Shown: positions 1 through 7,313 of the stretch, in pieces
Numbering within the stretch: position 1 is the first letter of the stretch
How the letters are laid out: every line of letters begins with the position of its first letter
NCBI RefSeq assembly: GCF_005049235.1
Contig: NZ_SUMD01000012.1
Span: 93,187 to 157,186 of the forward strand
DNA length: 64,000 nt
Direction of reading: 5' to 3'
Origin: Rhodococcus oryzae
Lineage (GTDB): Bacteria > Actinomycetota > Actinomycetes > Mycobacteriales > Mycobacteriaceae
The notes under the pieces: model-generated
Database searches by the model: none
What the model saw: only the letters and a program-made list of their open reading frames with translations
Told to the model about the DNA's origin: nothing
Program-made: the position numbers and the translations under genes

Positions 1-818
1 TGCGAGAGCACCACCTGGAACGCCTCGCCGGCCTCGATCTCCGAGATCAGCCGCTTCACGTCGGCGCCGAAGTCCTCGGTGGTGCGCTGGCGGCGGTAGT
101 CGGGGGTGGTCTTGGTGTAGGTGGACACCGTGGACGGCGCGGGCGCGGTGAGCGCGTGCGTCATCGCGTCGAGCCGGGCGACGGCGTCGTCGTAGGCCTC
201 GTCGACCCGCTCGTCGGTGCCGTTCCAGTTGACGGCGTTGGCGATGAGCGTGATGGCGCCCTCGTGGTGGTCGACGGCGGCCAGGTCGGTGGCCAGCAGC
301 ATCACCATCTCGGGGATCTGCAGGTCGTCCGCCGCGTGACTGGGCAGCCGCTCCAGCCTGCGGATGATGTCGTAGCCGAGGAAGCCGACCATGCCGCCGG
401 TGAGCGGGGGCAGGCCGGGCAGCCGTTCGGTGCGCAGCAGTTCCAGGGTCTGTCCGAGCGCGGCGATCGGGTCGCCGCCCGACGGCGCGCCGGCCGGGAC
501 GTTGCCGAGCCAGCCGGCCTGCCCGTCGACCACGGTCAGCGCGGCGGGGCTGCCTGCGCCGATGAACGACCAGCGCGACCAGGAACGGCCGTTCTCCGCG
601 GACTCCAGCAGGAACGTGCCGGGCCGGTCGCCCGCGAGTTTACGGTACGCGGACAGCGGGGTTTCGGAGTCCGCCAGCACCTTTCGCGTCACCGGGACCA
701 CGCGATGGTCGGCCGCGAGGGCACGGAACTGTGCCCTGGTGGTGGTGTGATCGTCCGCATCGGCGACGGCGACTGCGGGCTGGACGGTGGTTGACTCGCC
801 GGACATGCCGTCCATCAT
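1..818 (-). CDS. trpE: Anthranilate synthase component I (5' part; gene runs off the left edge)
   Basis: Converts chorismate plus glutamine-derived ammonia to anthranilate, the first step of tryptophan synthesis. About 270 N-terminal residues are present. They include the regulatory N-terminal region ([16 protein letters not shown], which carries the feedback-binding type of Glu-x-Ser motif) and [16 protein letters not shown], both typical of TrpE. The catalytic chorismate-binding part lies outside the window. ATGs at 818, 815 and 806 are all in frame and none has a clear ribosome site; 806 (MSGES...) is an equally likely start. M. tuberculosis has the same his-bcpB-trpE order, which supports the call. 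Confidence 0.93.
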   Translation of the reverse strand, partial: MMDGMSGESTTVQPAVAVADADDHTTTRAQFRALAADHRVVPVTRKVLADSETPLSAYRKLAGDRPGTFLLESAENGRSWSRWSFIGAGSPAALTVVDGQAGWLGNVPAGAPSGGDPIAALGQTLELLRTERLPGLPPLTGGMVGFLGYDIIRRLERLPSHAADDLQIPEMVMLLATDLAAVDHHEGAITLIANAVNWNGTDERVDEAYDDAVARLDAMTHALTAPAPSTVSTYTKTTPDYRRQRTTEDFGADVKRLISEIEAGEAFQVVLS

Positions 819-855
819 CGCAGGCGGAGCGACCAGGGACTGGTGGTGGCCCTGC

Positions 856-1584
856 CTACAATGCGGACCGGTCCATCGGTCGGTGCAGCGGCTCGAGTGC
901 ATGCGCCTCGCGTAGTCGCCGGTAGGCCCGGACCACGTCGTCGACGTCCCCTGGTGCCGCGATGCCAAGCAGCACGCCCCCGGTCGAGCTCTCGTGCGCC
1001 GCCTCCACGTCGTCCGGCACCAGGGCCGCGCGGCCGGCGGAGAGGTAGCCGAGACGTCCGACGACCGGATCGCCGATCGTGAAACCCGCGCCCTCCAACG
1101 CGTCGAGCACGTCGTCGTCGGTCACATCGCCGAAGTCCGGCTCCCACGCCCGCGCGACGGCCGCGAGCAGGTCGGCCTCGGGCACCTCAGCCTCGGCGGG
1201 AGCATCGACCGCGATCACGATCGACTGCAGCAGGAACTCCGGGGTGCCTCCCGCCAGTGCGCTGACCTCCACCGCCCAACGCGGCTCGCCCGCGATGGCA
1301 AGCCGCAGTCCGGTGCCGATGACGTCTGACCAGTCGTCGGCCGATTGTGCTGCGCGCAGGGCCGCCAGCAGCGAATCCCGATTCGCCGGGAGGTCGGTTT
1401 CGGGGCCGGACCCGTGAATGTGCCGCCAGTTCCACGGCTCGCCCCGCCCACACGGTGGACCTGCCGCAGGGAGCATCTGGGAGAGCTCCTCCAGGGTTGT
1501 CATCCAGCGTGCGGCAAGCGCATCGACCGACTCCGGCCGAGGACCCCAGAAGCCACGCACCAGCCTCCGCATCCGCTCCCCCAT
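856..1584 (-). CDS. Imm52-family immunity protein (orphan)
   Basis: The roughly 242-residue product begins [21 protein letters not shown] and continues with an amphipathic helix. This [12 protein letters not shown] opening and the later W-rich segment (PWNWRHI) are the signature I associate with Imm52, a family that neutralises toxins of polymorphic toxin systems. No signal peptide or membrane segment is seen, so it is probably cytoplasmic. No toxin gene lies beside it: the neighbours are trpE (37 bp downstream, same strand) and the divergent bcpB. The start may instead be the second Met (1572). The family call rests on N-terminal pattern recognition; the C-terminal half ([17 protein letters not shown]) is less distinctive. 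Confidence 0.65.
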   Translation of the reverse strand: MGERMRRLVRGFWGPRPESVDALAARWMTTLEELSQMLPAAGPPCGRGEPWNWRHIHGSGPETDLPANRDSLLAALRAAQSADDWSDVIGTGLRLAIAGEPRWAVEVSALAGGTPEFLLQSIVIAVDAPAEAEVPEADLLAAVARAWEPDFGDVTDDDVLDALEGAGFTIGDPVVGRLGYLSAGRAALVPDDVEAAHESSTGGVLLGIAAPGDVDDVVRAYRRLREAHALEPLHRPMDRSAL

Positions 1585-1653
1585 GTCGCTGTCGTCCGCC
1601 GCACGCAGGCTAGTCCCGAGAAGCAGGGCGGCGCACGTTGTAGCCTCAGCCGA

Positions 1654-2127
1654 ATGCAGACCGGACAGCAGGCCCCCGACTTCTCGCTCCCCGATCAGGA
1701 CGGCACCGTCCGGACCCTGAGCGAACTGGTCGCGGGCGGCCCCCTCGTGCTCTTCTTCTACCCCGCCGCTTCCACCCCCGTGTGCACGGCTGAGGCCTGC
1801 CACTTCCGCGATCTGGCGGGAGAGTTCGCCGCGGTCGGCGCGGCGCGGGCCGGGATCAGCACCGACACCGTCGACAAGCAGGCCTCGTTCGCGGCGGCGC
1901 AGTCCTTCGACTACCCACTGCTCGCCGACGTCGGCGGCGTGGTGGCCGAGCAGTTCGGCGTGCGCCGCGGGCTGCTCGCGAAGCTGTCGCCGGTCAAGCG
2001 CACCACCTTCGTGATCGACACAGACCGGACGGTGCTCAAGGTGATCGCGAGCGAGCTGCGCGCGAACACCCACGGCGACCAGGCCCTCGAGTTCCTGCGC
2101 AGCCGCAACACCGCGCGGGAGAACTGA
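1654..2127 (+). CDS. bcpB: BCP-type thiol peroxidase (peroxiredoxin)
   Basis: A cytoplasmic peroxiredoxin of 157 residues that reduces hydrogen and alkyl peroxides using thioredoxin-type donors. The thioredoxin-fold N-terminus (APDFSLPDQDGTVRTLSEL) leads into YPAASTPVCTAEAC. Cys44 is the expected peroxidatic residue and Cys49 the resolving one, the 5-residue spacing typical of BCP/PrxQ enzymes. It is transcribed divergently from the Imm52 gene and converges on the dioxygenase gene 6 bp away. It matches the position of bcpB (Rv1608c) between the his operon and trpE in M. tuberculosis, again in reverse orientation to its neighbours. Length is normal. Confidence 0.9.
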   Translation: MQTGQQAPDFSLPDQDGTVRTLSELVAGGPLVLFFYPAASTPVCTAEACHFRDLAGEFAAVGAARAGISTDTVDKQASFAAAQSFDYPLLADVGGVVAEQFGVRRGLLAKLSPVKRTTFVIDTDRTVLKVIASELRANTHGDQALEFLRSRNTAREN

Positions 2128-2133
2128 GCCCGC

Positions 2134-2916
2134 CTACGCGACCTGGATGGAGCGCTTGGCCAGGCCCATCCAGAACCCGTCGATCACCTGCGAGGGCACC
2201 TGCTCGGGGTCGCTGGACGCACCGAGCGTGACGAACAGCGGGGCGAAGTGCTCGATGGTCGGGTGCGCGTAGGGCATCCCGGGCGCCTTCGCGCGGAAGT
2301 CGATCAGCGCGTCCACGTCGGCGGCCGCGAAGCGCTCCCCCGCCCAGGCGTCGAACTCGGCTGACCAACCGGGCGCCTGCGCGGCGGGCGACGGATCGCA
2401 CAGGAACGGAAGTCCGTGGGTGGTGAACCCGGAACCGACGATGAGCACGCCCTGTTCGCGCAGCGGACGCAGTCGTTCGCCCAGGTGCATCAGCCGCTCG
2501 GGGTCAAGGGTGGGCAGCGAGATCTGCAGCACCGGGACATCGGCGTCGGGGTACATGACGCTGAGCGGCACGTACGCGCCGTGGTCGAGACCGCGGCTCT
2601 CCTGGTGCGCGACCGGCTCGTTGTCCGGCATCAGCGCGGCGACCTGCCGGGCGAGGTCGGGGGCGCCGGGCGAACGGTAGGTCGCCTCGTAGTACTTGCG
2701 GGGGAACCCACCGAAGTCGTAGGTCAGTGGCGTGCCTGTGGTGGTGGACCCGATGGTGAGCGGAGCCGACTCCCAGTGCGCGGAGACCACCAGGATCGCG
2801 GTCGGGCGCGGCAGCTCCCTCGACCAGGCCCCGAGCTGGGAGACCCACAGATCGTCGTCGACCAGCGGAGGGGCGCCGTGGCTGAGGTAGAGCGCTGGCA
2901 TAGCGTGATCGCTCAT
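2134..2916 (-). CDS. DODA/LigB-type extradiol dioxygenase family protein
   Basis: A 260-residue cytoplasmic protein of the YgiD/DODA branch of class III extradiol dioxygenases. These are non-haem iron enzymes that open catecholic rings (DOPA-type substrates in characterised members). Visible motifs are YLSHGAPPL near the N-terminus (first metal His), VVSAHWES, the middle DHGAYVPLS (His likely catalytic) and GSGFTTHGLPF. It diverges from a MarR-family gene with a perfect 12-bp palindrome between them, so it is probably the MarR target and may detoxify catechols or quinones. An internal Met at 2901 (MPALYLSHG) is an alternative start. The physiological substrate cannot be told from sequence. 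Confidence 0.85.
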   Translation of the reverse strand: MSDHAMPALYLSHGAPPLVDDDLWVSQLGAWSRELPRPTAILVVSAHWESAPLTIGSTTTGTPLTYDFGGFPRKYYEATYRSPGAPDLARQVAALMPDNEPVAHQESRGLDHGAYVPLSVMYPDADVPVLQISLPTLDPERLMHLGERLRPLREQGVLIVGSGFTTHGLPFLCDPSPAAQAPGWSAEFDAWAGERFAAADVDALIDFRAKAPGMPYAHPTIEHFAPLFVTLGASSDPEQVPSQVIDGFWMGLAKRSIQVA

Positions 2917-2930
2917 AACGACTCCTAATA

Positions 2931-2942
2931 TTGAAGCTTCAA
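2931..2942. promoter_or_regulatory. Palindromic operator candidate for the divergent MarR regulator
   Basis: TTGAAGCTTCAA is a perfect 12-bp palindrome in the 67-bp gap between the divergent dioxygenase and marR genes. It lies 15 bp from the dioxygenase start. TTGAA/TTCAA half-sites are common in MarR operators. Binding by the adjacent regulator is inferred from position. Confidence 0.55.
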
Positions 2943-2983
2943 GTATCTTTGGGAGTCAACGTAGCAGCACGACGAATATTCCG

Positions 2984-3469
2984 ATGGAGGTCGCGATGAC
3001 GCGGTGGTTGAGCGCGGAGCAGCAGCAGGCCTGGCGTGAGCTGGTCAACGTGATGACGCGCATGCCCGCGGCGCTGGACACCCAGCTGCAGCGCGACTCC
3101 GGGCTGACGCACTTCGAGTACTTCGTGCTCTCGGCGCTCTCCGAGGAACCGAACCGACGGCTGCAGCTGAGCGCGCTGGCGAATGCGGCGAACGCCTCGC
3201 TCTCCCGGCTCTCGCACGTGGTGACCAAGCTGGAGAAGGGCGGCTGGGTACGCCGCGAGAGCATCATCGGCGCCCGCGGATCGCTGGCCGTGCTCACCGA
3301 CACCGGCTATCAGAAGGTCGTCGAGGCGGCGCCCGGCCACGCCGAGACGGTGCAGGCGCTGCTCTTCGACGGGCTGGACGAGCGGCAGGTCCGCGAGCTC
3401 CTCACCCTCGGCATGGCAATGGTCGCGCAGCTCGACCGCGGCCTGGCCGCGGGCAACGGCCAGGCCTGA
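2984..3469 (+). CDS. MarR-family transcriptional regulator
   Basis: A 161-residue winged-helix repressor. The N-terminal dimerisation helix (EQQQAWRELVNVMTRMPAALDTQLQ) is followed by the DNA-binding core QLSALANAANASLSRLSHVVTKLEKGGWVRR, with the beta-wing around RRESIIGARGSLAVLT. The pattern THFEYFVLSALSEEPNRRLQL before the recognition helix is typical of actinobacterial MarRs. It is transcribed divergently from the LigB-type dioxygenase, sharing a 67-bp control region with a palindrome, so autoregulation plus control of the dioxygenase is the simplest reading. The ligand is unknown. MTRWLSAEQ (second Met, 2996) is an alternative start. Confidence 0.88.
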   Translation: MEVAMTRWLSAEQQQAWRELVNVMTRMPAALDTQLQRDSGLTHFEYFVLSALSEEPNRRLQLSALANAANASLSRLSHVVTKLEKGGWVRRESIIGARGSLAVLTDTGYQKVVEAAPGHAETVQALLFDGLDERQVRELLTLGMAMVAQLDRGLAAGNGQA

Positions 3470-3484
3470 GGGCGGGGTCAGCCC

Positions 3485-3556
3485 AGCGGCGGGCCGCTCG
3501 ATCAACCCTGCGGCGGGCCGCTCGATCAACCCTGCGGCGGGCCGCTCGATCAACCC
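3485..3556. repeat. Three tandem 24-bp repeats across the tautomerase stop codon
   Basis: Three head-to-tail copies lie at 3485-3508, 3509-3532 and 3533-3556. The second and third are identical; the first differs only at its first base. The unit is a multiple of three and carries the gene's TGA (on the minus strand), so the stop is repeated every 24 nt downstream of the tautomerase. Read-through would add SSGPPQG repeats. It looks like a replication-slippage expansion. Confidence 0.9.
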
Positions 3557-3729
3557 AGCGGGACCCCGCCGACGCCCCAGTTCTCCCGCGGCACGTCGGT
3601 GAGAGTGACCCACACCTGCGCCGGGTTCTTCCCCGTGGCCTCCGCGTACGCCTTGGTGACGGCCTCGATGGTCGCCTTCTTCTGTTCGGTGGTGAGTCCG
3701 GGCGTCTGGCTGATCTGAATGAGTGGCAT
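3550..3729 (-). CDS. 4-oxalocrotonate tautomerase-family protein
   Basis: A 59-residue protein beginning MPLIQISQTPGLTTEQKKAT. The catalytic Pro would become the N-terminal residue after Met removal. The beta-alpha-beta fold pattern and the terminal ENWGVGG segment (Trp50 equivalent) match small tautomerases. Counting from Pro1, positions 11 and 39 are Leu and Trp rather than the two Arg residues of classical 4-oxalocrotonate tautomerase, so the substrate is probably different. It follows the convergent marR gene; the stop lies within a 24-bp tandem repeat. These enzymes often work with ring-cleavage dioxygenases such as the neighbouring LigB-type enzyme, but the link here is positional only. 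Confidence 0.82.
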   Translation of the reverse strand: MPLIQISQTPGLTTEQKKATIEAVTKAYAEATGKNPAQVWVTLTDVPRENWGVGGVPLG

Positions 3730-3885
3730 AGGAAGAACTGTGCCACAGGCCTATTCAGCGCTACCTACCCATGATTCAAGGGTGGCTACCCACCCGAGAA
3801 GAACAGCCCGAGTCTCCGCTGGTGCGTCCATTCGCAATCTCCTCCGTCTGATCTGATGCCCATCCCCATGGATCAAGGAGCCACC

Positions 3886-4062
3886 ATGACCAACCCCAAC
3901 GAGTTCGAGTCCTCGGCGACGGATCGAACAGACGCAACATCCCAGGCTGCGGCGCCCACGTGTTGCAACACCGAACGACAGGCCACCTGCTGCGACCACA
4001 GCGAGAAGTCGACGTGCTGTGGTCCGGCGGCGACCGCCGGAGGTGGATGCGGCTGCCAGTAA
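3886..4062 (+). CDS. Cys-rich mini-protein with TCC repeats (putative metal binder)
   Basis: A 58-residue product with a Ser/Thr/Ala-rich polar first half and a Cys-rich second half. Three Thr-Cys-Cys triplets occur at exact 9-residue spacing (T25, T34, T43), and the protein ends GGGCGCQ, giving eight Cys in the last 33 residues. Start chosen at 3886 because AAGGAG sits 6 nt upstream; an in-frame ATG at 3856 has no such site. No membrane segment or signal peptide. The pattern suggests a metallothionein-like or soft-metal chelating peptide, but I do not recognise a named family. Its neighbour on the opposite strand encodes a sigma factor that also has a Cys-rich tail. Function not established. 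Confidence 0.7.
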   Translation: MTNPNEFESSATDRTDATSQAAAPTCCNTERQATCCDHSEKSTCCGPAATAGGGCGCQ

Positions 4063-4172
4063 CCCTCAGGGCAGAACGCGGCGCGGTGCGAGCAAACGAG
4101 CTCGCAGCGCGCCGTCGTCTTGCCGGGTGACCTCGCGGTCGTCCGGTCACGCAATCGAGTGGGCGTGACGGT

Positions 4173-4799
4173 CTACTGGTCCGCGGGAGAGGTGGCTCCG
4201 CAGGCGCACGATCCGCTGCGGGGCTGGTAATCGTGCACGTGCCCGGTCCGGTCCTGGCTGATCTGACAGCAGGCGTGCAATTGGGCCTGGAGGGCGGCGC
4301 GGCCACGTTGGACTCGGGATTTCATCCCGGACACCGAGATTCCCGCCTCGTCGGCGGCCGCGGCGTGGGTTCGGGCGTCGAGGTCGACCATCTTCACCGC
4401 CGCGGCCTGCTCGGGGGGCAGCCCCGACAGCATCGGCACCAGACAGGAGGCGAGTTCTTTCTCGGCCGCCTCGTCGGCGTCCGGCTCGCCGTCGGGAGGA
4501 TTGTCGGGAACGCTGTCGACGGTCAGCTCGCGGCGACGGGGCGCGGACCGGTAGTAGTCGGTGATCGCGTTTCGGGTGATCGCATACATCCAGCCAAGGA
4601 CGCGGTCCTGCTCGCGGAGGTTGTCGAGGCTCTTGGCCATCCGCAGGAACACGATCGACAGAATGTCGTCGGCGTCCTCGGGCCGCGAGACCCGGCGGGC
4701 GATGAAGGCCCGCAAGTCGCTGGAGAAGCGACGCCAGAGTTGGTCGAGATCAGCTGACTCCGGTTGGGGTGTCGTGGTGGTGGCCGTGTCCTCGCTCAT
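4173..4799 (-). CDS. ECF sigma factor, SigZ-like, with Cys/His tail
   Basis: A 208-residue extracytoplasmic-function sigma factor. Region 2 spans roughly LDQLWRRFSSDLRAFIARRV to WMYAITRNAITDYYR (about residues 20-95; promoter -10 binding). Region 4 covers LSGLPPEQAAAVKMVDLD and the helix-turn-helix THAAAADEAGISVSGMKSRVQRGRAAL. The last 34 residues carry Cys177-Cys178, His187, His189, Cys198 and Cys200 in a DRTGHVHDY...CACG context, which I associate with SigZ-type factors. This may be a metal- or redox-sensing module. No anti-sigma gene is adjacent. The start at 4799 leads directly into the acidic MSEDTATTTT N-terminus typical of such factors. Confidence 0.85.
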   Translation of the reverse strand: MSEDTATTTTPQPESADLDQLWRRFSSDLRAFIARRVSRPEDADDILSIVFLRMAKSLDNLREQDRVLGWMYAITRNAITDYYRSAPRRRELTVDSVPDNPPDGEPDADEAAEKELASCLVPMLSGLPPEQAAAVKMVDLDARTHAAAADEAGISVSGMKSRVQRGRAALQAQLHACCQISQDRTGHVHDYQPRSGSCACGATSPADQ

Positions 4800-5012
4800 G
4801 ATCCTGGTTCCTCTCCGTCTCCAGCATCCCCGCCTGGCGGCGCGGTCGCGACCCCTGAATTCAGGGTCCTCGCGGAGGTACCGACGGCGGTGACCGCGAT
4901 GGGACGCACCCTGCGTCCAAATTGGGGGTGCCTCGTCTGTATGGGTGTCGATGTTGATTCCGGATTCTCCGGTTCGACGTACCAGTAGAAGCGTGATGAG
5001 GAGGTGTGAGCG

Positions 5013-5105
5013 ATGCTGACCACACATCTGTTGTCGGATCTGACCAGCGAAGAGGTCGATCTGATCGTGGCGGAGGAACTGCATCTGCTCGACGCCGCCG
5101 CATGA
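5013..5105 (+). CDS. Tiny 30-residue ORF with strong ribosome site
   Basis: The ORF is short but has a near-perfect Shine-Dalgarno sequence (GAGGAGGTG ending 6 nt before ATG), and a rho-independent-type hairpin (5156-5186) follows 50 bp after the stop. The product (MLTTHLLSDLTSEEVDLIVA then a helix ending LLDAAA) is acidic and predicted helical, with no Cys and no signal peptide. The C-terminal AAA resembles a degradation-tag ending. Candidate roles are a RiPP-type precursor or leader, or a regulatory micro-protein. No modifying enzyme is adjacent, though an ABC exporter converges on it. It is not a recognised family. Confidence 0.5.
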   Translation: MLTTHLLSDLTSEEVDLIVAEELHLLDAAA

Positions 5106-5155
5106 GCGCCGCCGACGCCCGTATCGGGCGCATCCGCTGACCACAGCGCTCCCCT

Positions 5156-5186
5156 GGCCCCTACCTCTCTCCACCGGGTAGGGGCC
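5156..5186 (+). terminator. Hairpin terminator after the 30-residue ORF
   Basis: A perfect 10-bp stem (GGCCCCTACC pairing with GGTAGGGGCC) with an 11-nt loop. There is no T-run, as is usual in high-GC actinobacteria. It ends the short rightward transcript. Confidence 0.65.
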
Positions 5187-5227
5187 ACAAGAGTGCCGGG
5201 GTCCGGACCGACAGCGCACACGAAGAA

Positions 5228-5270
5228 CCCGCCCCGTCCTTTCCCTGCGGAGGTGGAAGGACGGGGCGGG
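5228..5270 (-). terminator. Hairpin terminator for the ABC exporter operon
   Basis: A perfect 14-bp stem (CCCGCCCCGTCCTT with its complement) at 5228-5241 and 5257-5270, 15-nt loop. It lies 12 bp beyond the stop of the ABC permease gene (leftward transcript). Confidence 0.75.
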
Positions 5271-5281
5271 CGTGTCGTGGT

Positions 5282-6091
5282 TCAGCGGGCGCGTGCGGAC
5301 CGAATCAGTCGAATGAGGACGGGGACCGCGGTGACCGCGACCCACAACCCGATCGCGGCGACCAGGGCGGCGACGGTGTCTCCGGCGGTGGCGGTGCCGA
5401 GCACGTGTCCGCGCAGGGCGTCGGTGGCGTGCGCGACCGGATTCACCGTCGCCATGGCCTGCATCCAGCCGGGCATGGTCTCGAGCGGCGCGAACGCACT
5501 CGAGATGAACATCAGCGGCATCATCACCATCATCCCGGCGAACTGGACCACGTCCGGACGACGCAGCCGGTCCCCGATCAAGCCGAACAGGGCGCTCATC
5601 GCCGCGGCCAGCGTCACGAGCACCACGACCGCGGCGACAGCATCCATCGAAGTTCCGTAGAACTCGAAACCCAATGCCACGGCAGCGATTCCGAGCAGCG
5701 CAGCCCGGGCGAGGGTGAATACGGCCTCGTTGATGGTGCGAGCAACCCCCGGCAGGGCCGCCCGCATGGGCAGGGCCGCGAAGCGGTCGTGGAGGCCGTT
5801 GGTGTGATCGATCGCGGCGGAGACTCCGGCGTTGGTGCCGGCCATCACGGTGGAGACGGCGAGCATCGCCGGGGTGAGGAAGACGATGTAGCTGGTCCCG
5901 GCTGGGAAACCCGGTCCGGCGGCGACGCTGCGGAATACCTGGCTGAACAGCACCAGCATTGCCATCGGCATGGTCAGCGAGAACATCAGCAACTGCGGGA
6001 CTCGGGCGCTGGTGCGCAGGTTCCGGACGGTGAGGGCGGCGAGCTGGTCCCCGATCCGGGGACGCTCGATCGAAGGCGTGGTGGTGGTCAT
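5282..6091 (-). CDS. ABC-2 type exporter permease (DrrB-like)
   Basis: A 269-residue integral membrane protein with about six transmembrane segments in ABC-2 arrangement, for example PQLLMFSLTMPMAMLVLFSQV, TSYIVFLTPAMLAVSTVM, LARAALLGIAAVALGFEF, AAVVVLVTLAAAMSALFGLIG and the last helix near VAALVAAIGLWVAVTAVPV. The loop FISSAFAPLETMPGWMQ followed by NPVAHATDALRG is the characteristic DrrB/NodJ-type ending. Its start overlaps the ATPase stop by 4 bp (ATGA), so the two are translationally coupled. It probably exports a lipophilic or drug-like compound; the substrate is unknown. Confidence 0.88.
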   Translation of the reverse strand: MTTTTPSIERPRIGDQLAALTVRNLRTSARVPQLLMFSLTMPMAMLVLFSQVFRSVAAGPGFPAGTSYIVFLTPAMLAVSTVMAGTNAGVSAAIDHTNGLHDRFAALPMRAALPGVARTINEAVFTLARAALLGIAAVALGFEFYGTSMDAVAAVVVLVTLAAAMSALFGLIGDRLRRPDVVQFAGMMVMMPLMFISSAFAPLETMPGWMQAMATVNPVAHATDALRGHVLGTATAGDTVAALVAAIGLWVAVTAVPVLIRLIRSARAR

Positions 6092-7014
6092 CGGTGCGCT
6101 CCGGGGGTGTGGGCGAGGTGGGTGAAGACGTCGTCGAGGCTGGGGGATGTCACGTCGAGGTCGGTGAGTTCGATGCCGCCGCGGTGCAGGTCGGCGACCA
6201 GTGCGGTCGCGGCGGTGGCATCGTCGACGGTGACCGACACCCGAGCCCGGTCGCCGTCGACCCGGTCGGTATCCGGGATGAACGGCAGATCGGCGATCTG
6301 GCCGGCGGGGATGGTGACGCTGAGGACCTTGCCGCCGACAATCCGTTTCAGCTCTGCGGGGGTGCCGCGGGCGGCGACCCTGCCCCGACTCAGAACCACG
6401 ATGTGGTCGGCGAGCCGGTCGGCTTCCTCGAGGTACTGGGTGGTGAGCACGACCGTGGTGCCCGCGTCTGTCAGCTCGTCCACGACGTCCCATAGTCCGG
6501 CGCGTGCGAGGGGGTCCAGGCCCGTGGTCGGCTCGTCCAGGAACAGCACTGACGGGGACCCGACGAGGCTGGCGGCAAGATCGATCCGACGGCGCGAACC
6601 TCCGGAGAGTTCCCCGATCCGCCGGGTCGCGTAATCGTGCAACCCGAGCCGGTCGATCAGCGCGTCGGCCTGGGCGCGGGCGGTGCGCCGCAGCCCGGCC
6701 AGGCGGCCGATCAGCTCCAGGTTCTCCCGGGCGCTGAGGAATTCGTCGAGTCCGGCGTATTGGCCGGTGACCCCGATCCGGCGGCGCACCGCGGTGGCGT
6801 CACCGACCACATCGAGGCCCTCGATCTGTACGCGGCCGATGGTGGGCCGCACCAGGGTGGTCAACGTACGGATCAGGGTCGTCTTGCCGGCACCGTTGTG
6901 GCCGAGCACGCCGAGTGTCGTCCCGATGGCAGCTTCCAGGTCGACGCCGTCGAGGGCCCATGTTTTGCCGTAGGCGACATGCAGATCCTCGACCACGACG
7001 GCCGGGGCGCTCAT
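6088..7014 (-). CDS. ABC exporter ATPase (DrrA-like)
   Basis: A 308-residue ATP-binding subunit partnering the permease downstream. Walker A is GHNGAGKTT, the Q-loop lies near GVTGQYAGLDEFLSARENL, the signature is LSGGSRRRIDLA (LSGGS) and Walker B is SVLFLDEPTTGLD, followed by the H-loop region VVLTTQYLEEAD. The H-loop His is replaced in TTQY, as in many DrrA proteins. The C-terminal extension (EIVGGKVLSVTIP-like onward, about 80 residues) is the DrrA-type regulatory tail. ATG at 7014 chosen; upstream in-frame sequence is low-complexity and poorly protein-like. Confidence 0.9.
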   Translation of the reverse strand: MSAPAVVVEDLHVAYGKTWALDGVDLEAAIGTTLGVLGHNGAGKTTLIRTLTTLVRPTIGRVQIEGLDVVGDATAVRRRIGVTGQYAGLDEFLSARENLELIGRLAGLRRTARAQADALIDRLGLHDYATRRIGELSGGSRRRIDLAASLVGSPSVLFLDEPTTGLDPLARAGLWDVVDELTDAGTTVVLTTQYLEEADRLADHIVVLSRGRVAARGTPAELKRIVGGKVLSVTIPAGQIADLPFIPDTDRVDGDRARVSVTVDDATAATALVADLHRGGIELTDLDVTSPSLDDVFTHLAHTPGAHR

Positions 7015-7124
7015 CGCACACCCCCACGGTGGTCTCCGGCGGGGCGGGCGGACAGGTGGGTGGTCATCGGAAGTTCCTCTCGGAAGGTGTGCTCCCACCC
7101 GGTGGTGGATAGGAGTCCGCTTCC

Positions 7125-7313
7125 TCAGACGAACCAGCGGCGCATTCGACGCATCTGCCGCCGAATCAGGTGGATCGAACGCAGGTTCCGGTGGTCAGGG
7201 TGCGGGTTCGGTGGTTCAGCGGGGCGTGCTGGCGGTGGCTTTAACGAGGGTGAAGACGCCGCGACCAGTCCGGCGCCGATCGCCACCGCGATCTGCCAAA
7301 CCCTCAACTGCAC
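7125..7313 (-). CDS. Possible small one-pass membrane protein before the ABC genes
   Basis: A 62-codon reading frame beginning GTG, with AGGAGA 9 nt upstream. The product has one hydrophobic N-terminal segment (WQIAVAIGAGLVAASS), then a Pro-rich stretch, and ends strongly basic (RRQMRRMRRWFV). It is on the same strand as the DrrAB-like genes, 110 bp upstream. I do not recognise a family. Coding is suggested only by the start context and membrane/basic pattern. The flanking 7314-7487 and 7015-7124 show nothing I can assign. Confidence 0.3.
   Translation of the reverse strand: MQLRVWQIAVAIGAGLVAASSPSLKPPPARPAEPPNPHPDHRNLRSIHLIRRQMRRMRRWFV

Noticed and set aside
3751..3999. An 82-codon minus-strand frame over the Cys-rich gene
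   Set aside because: It lacks a ribosome site and overlaps the better-supported Cys-rich ORF.
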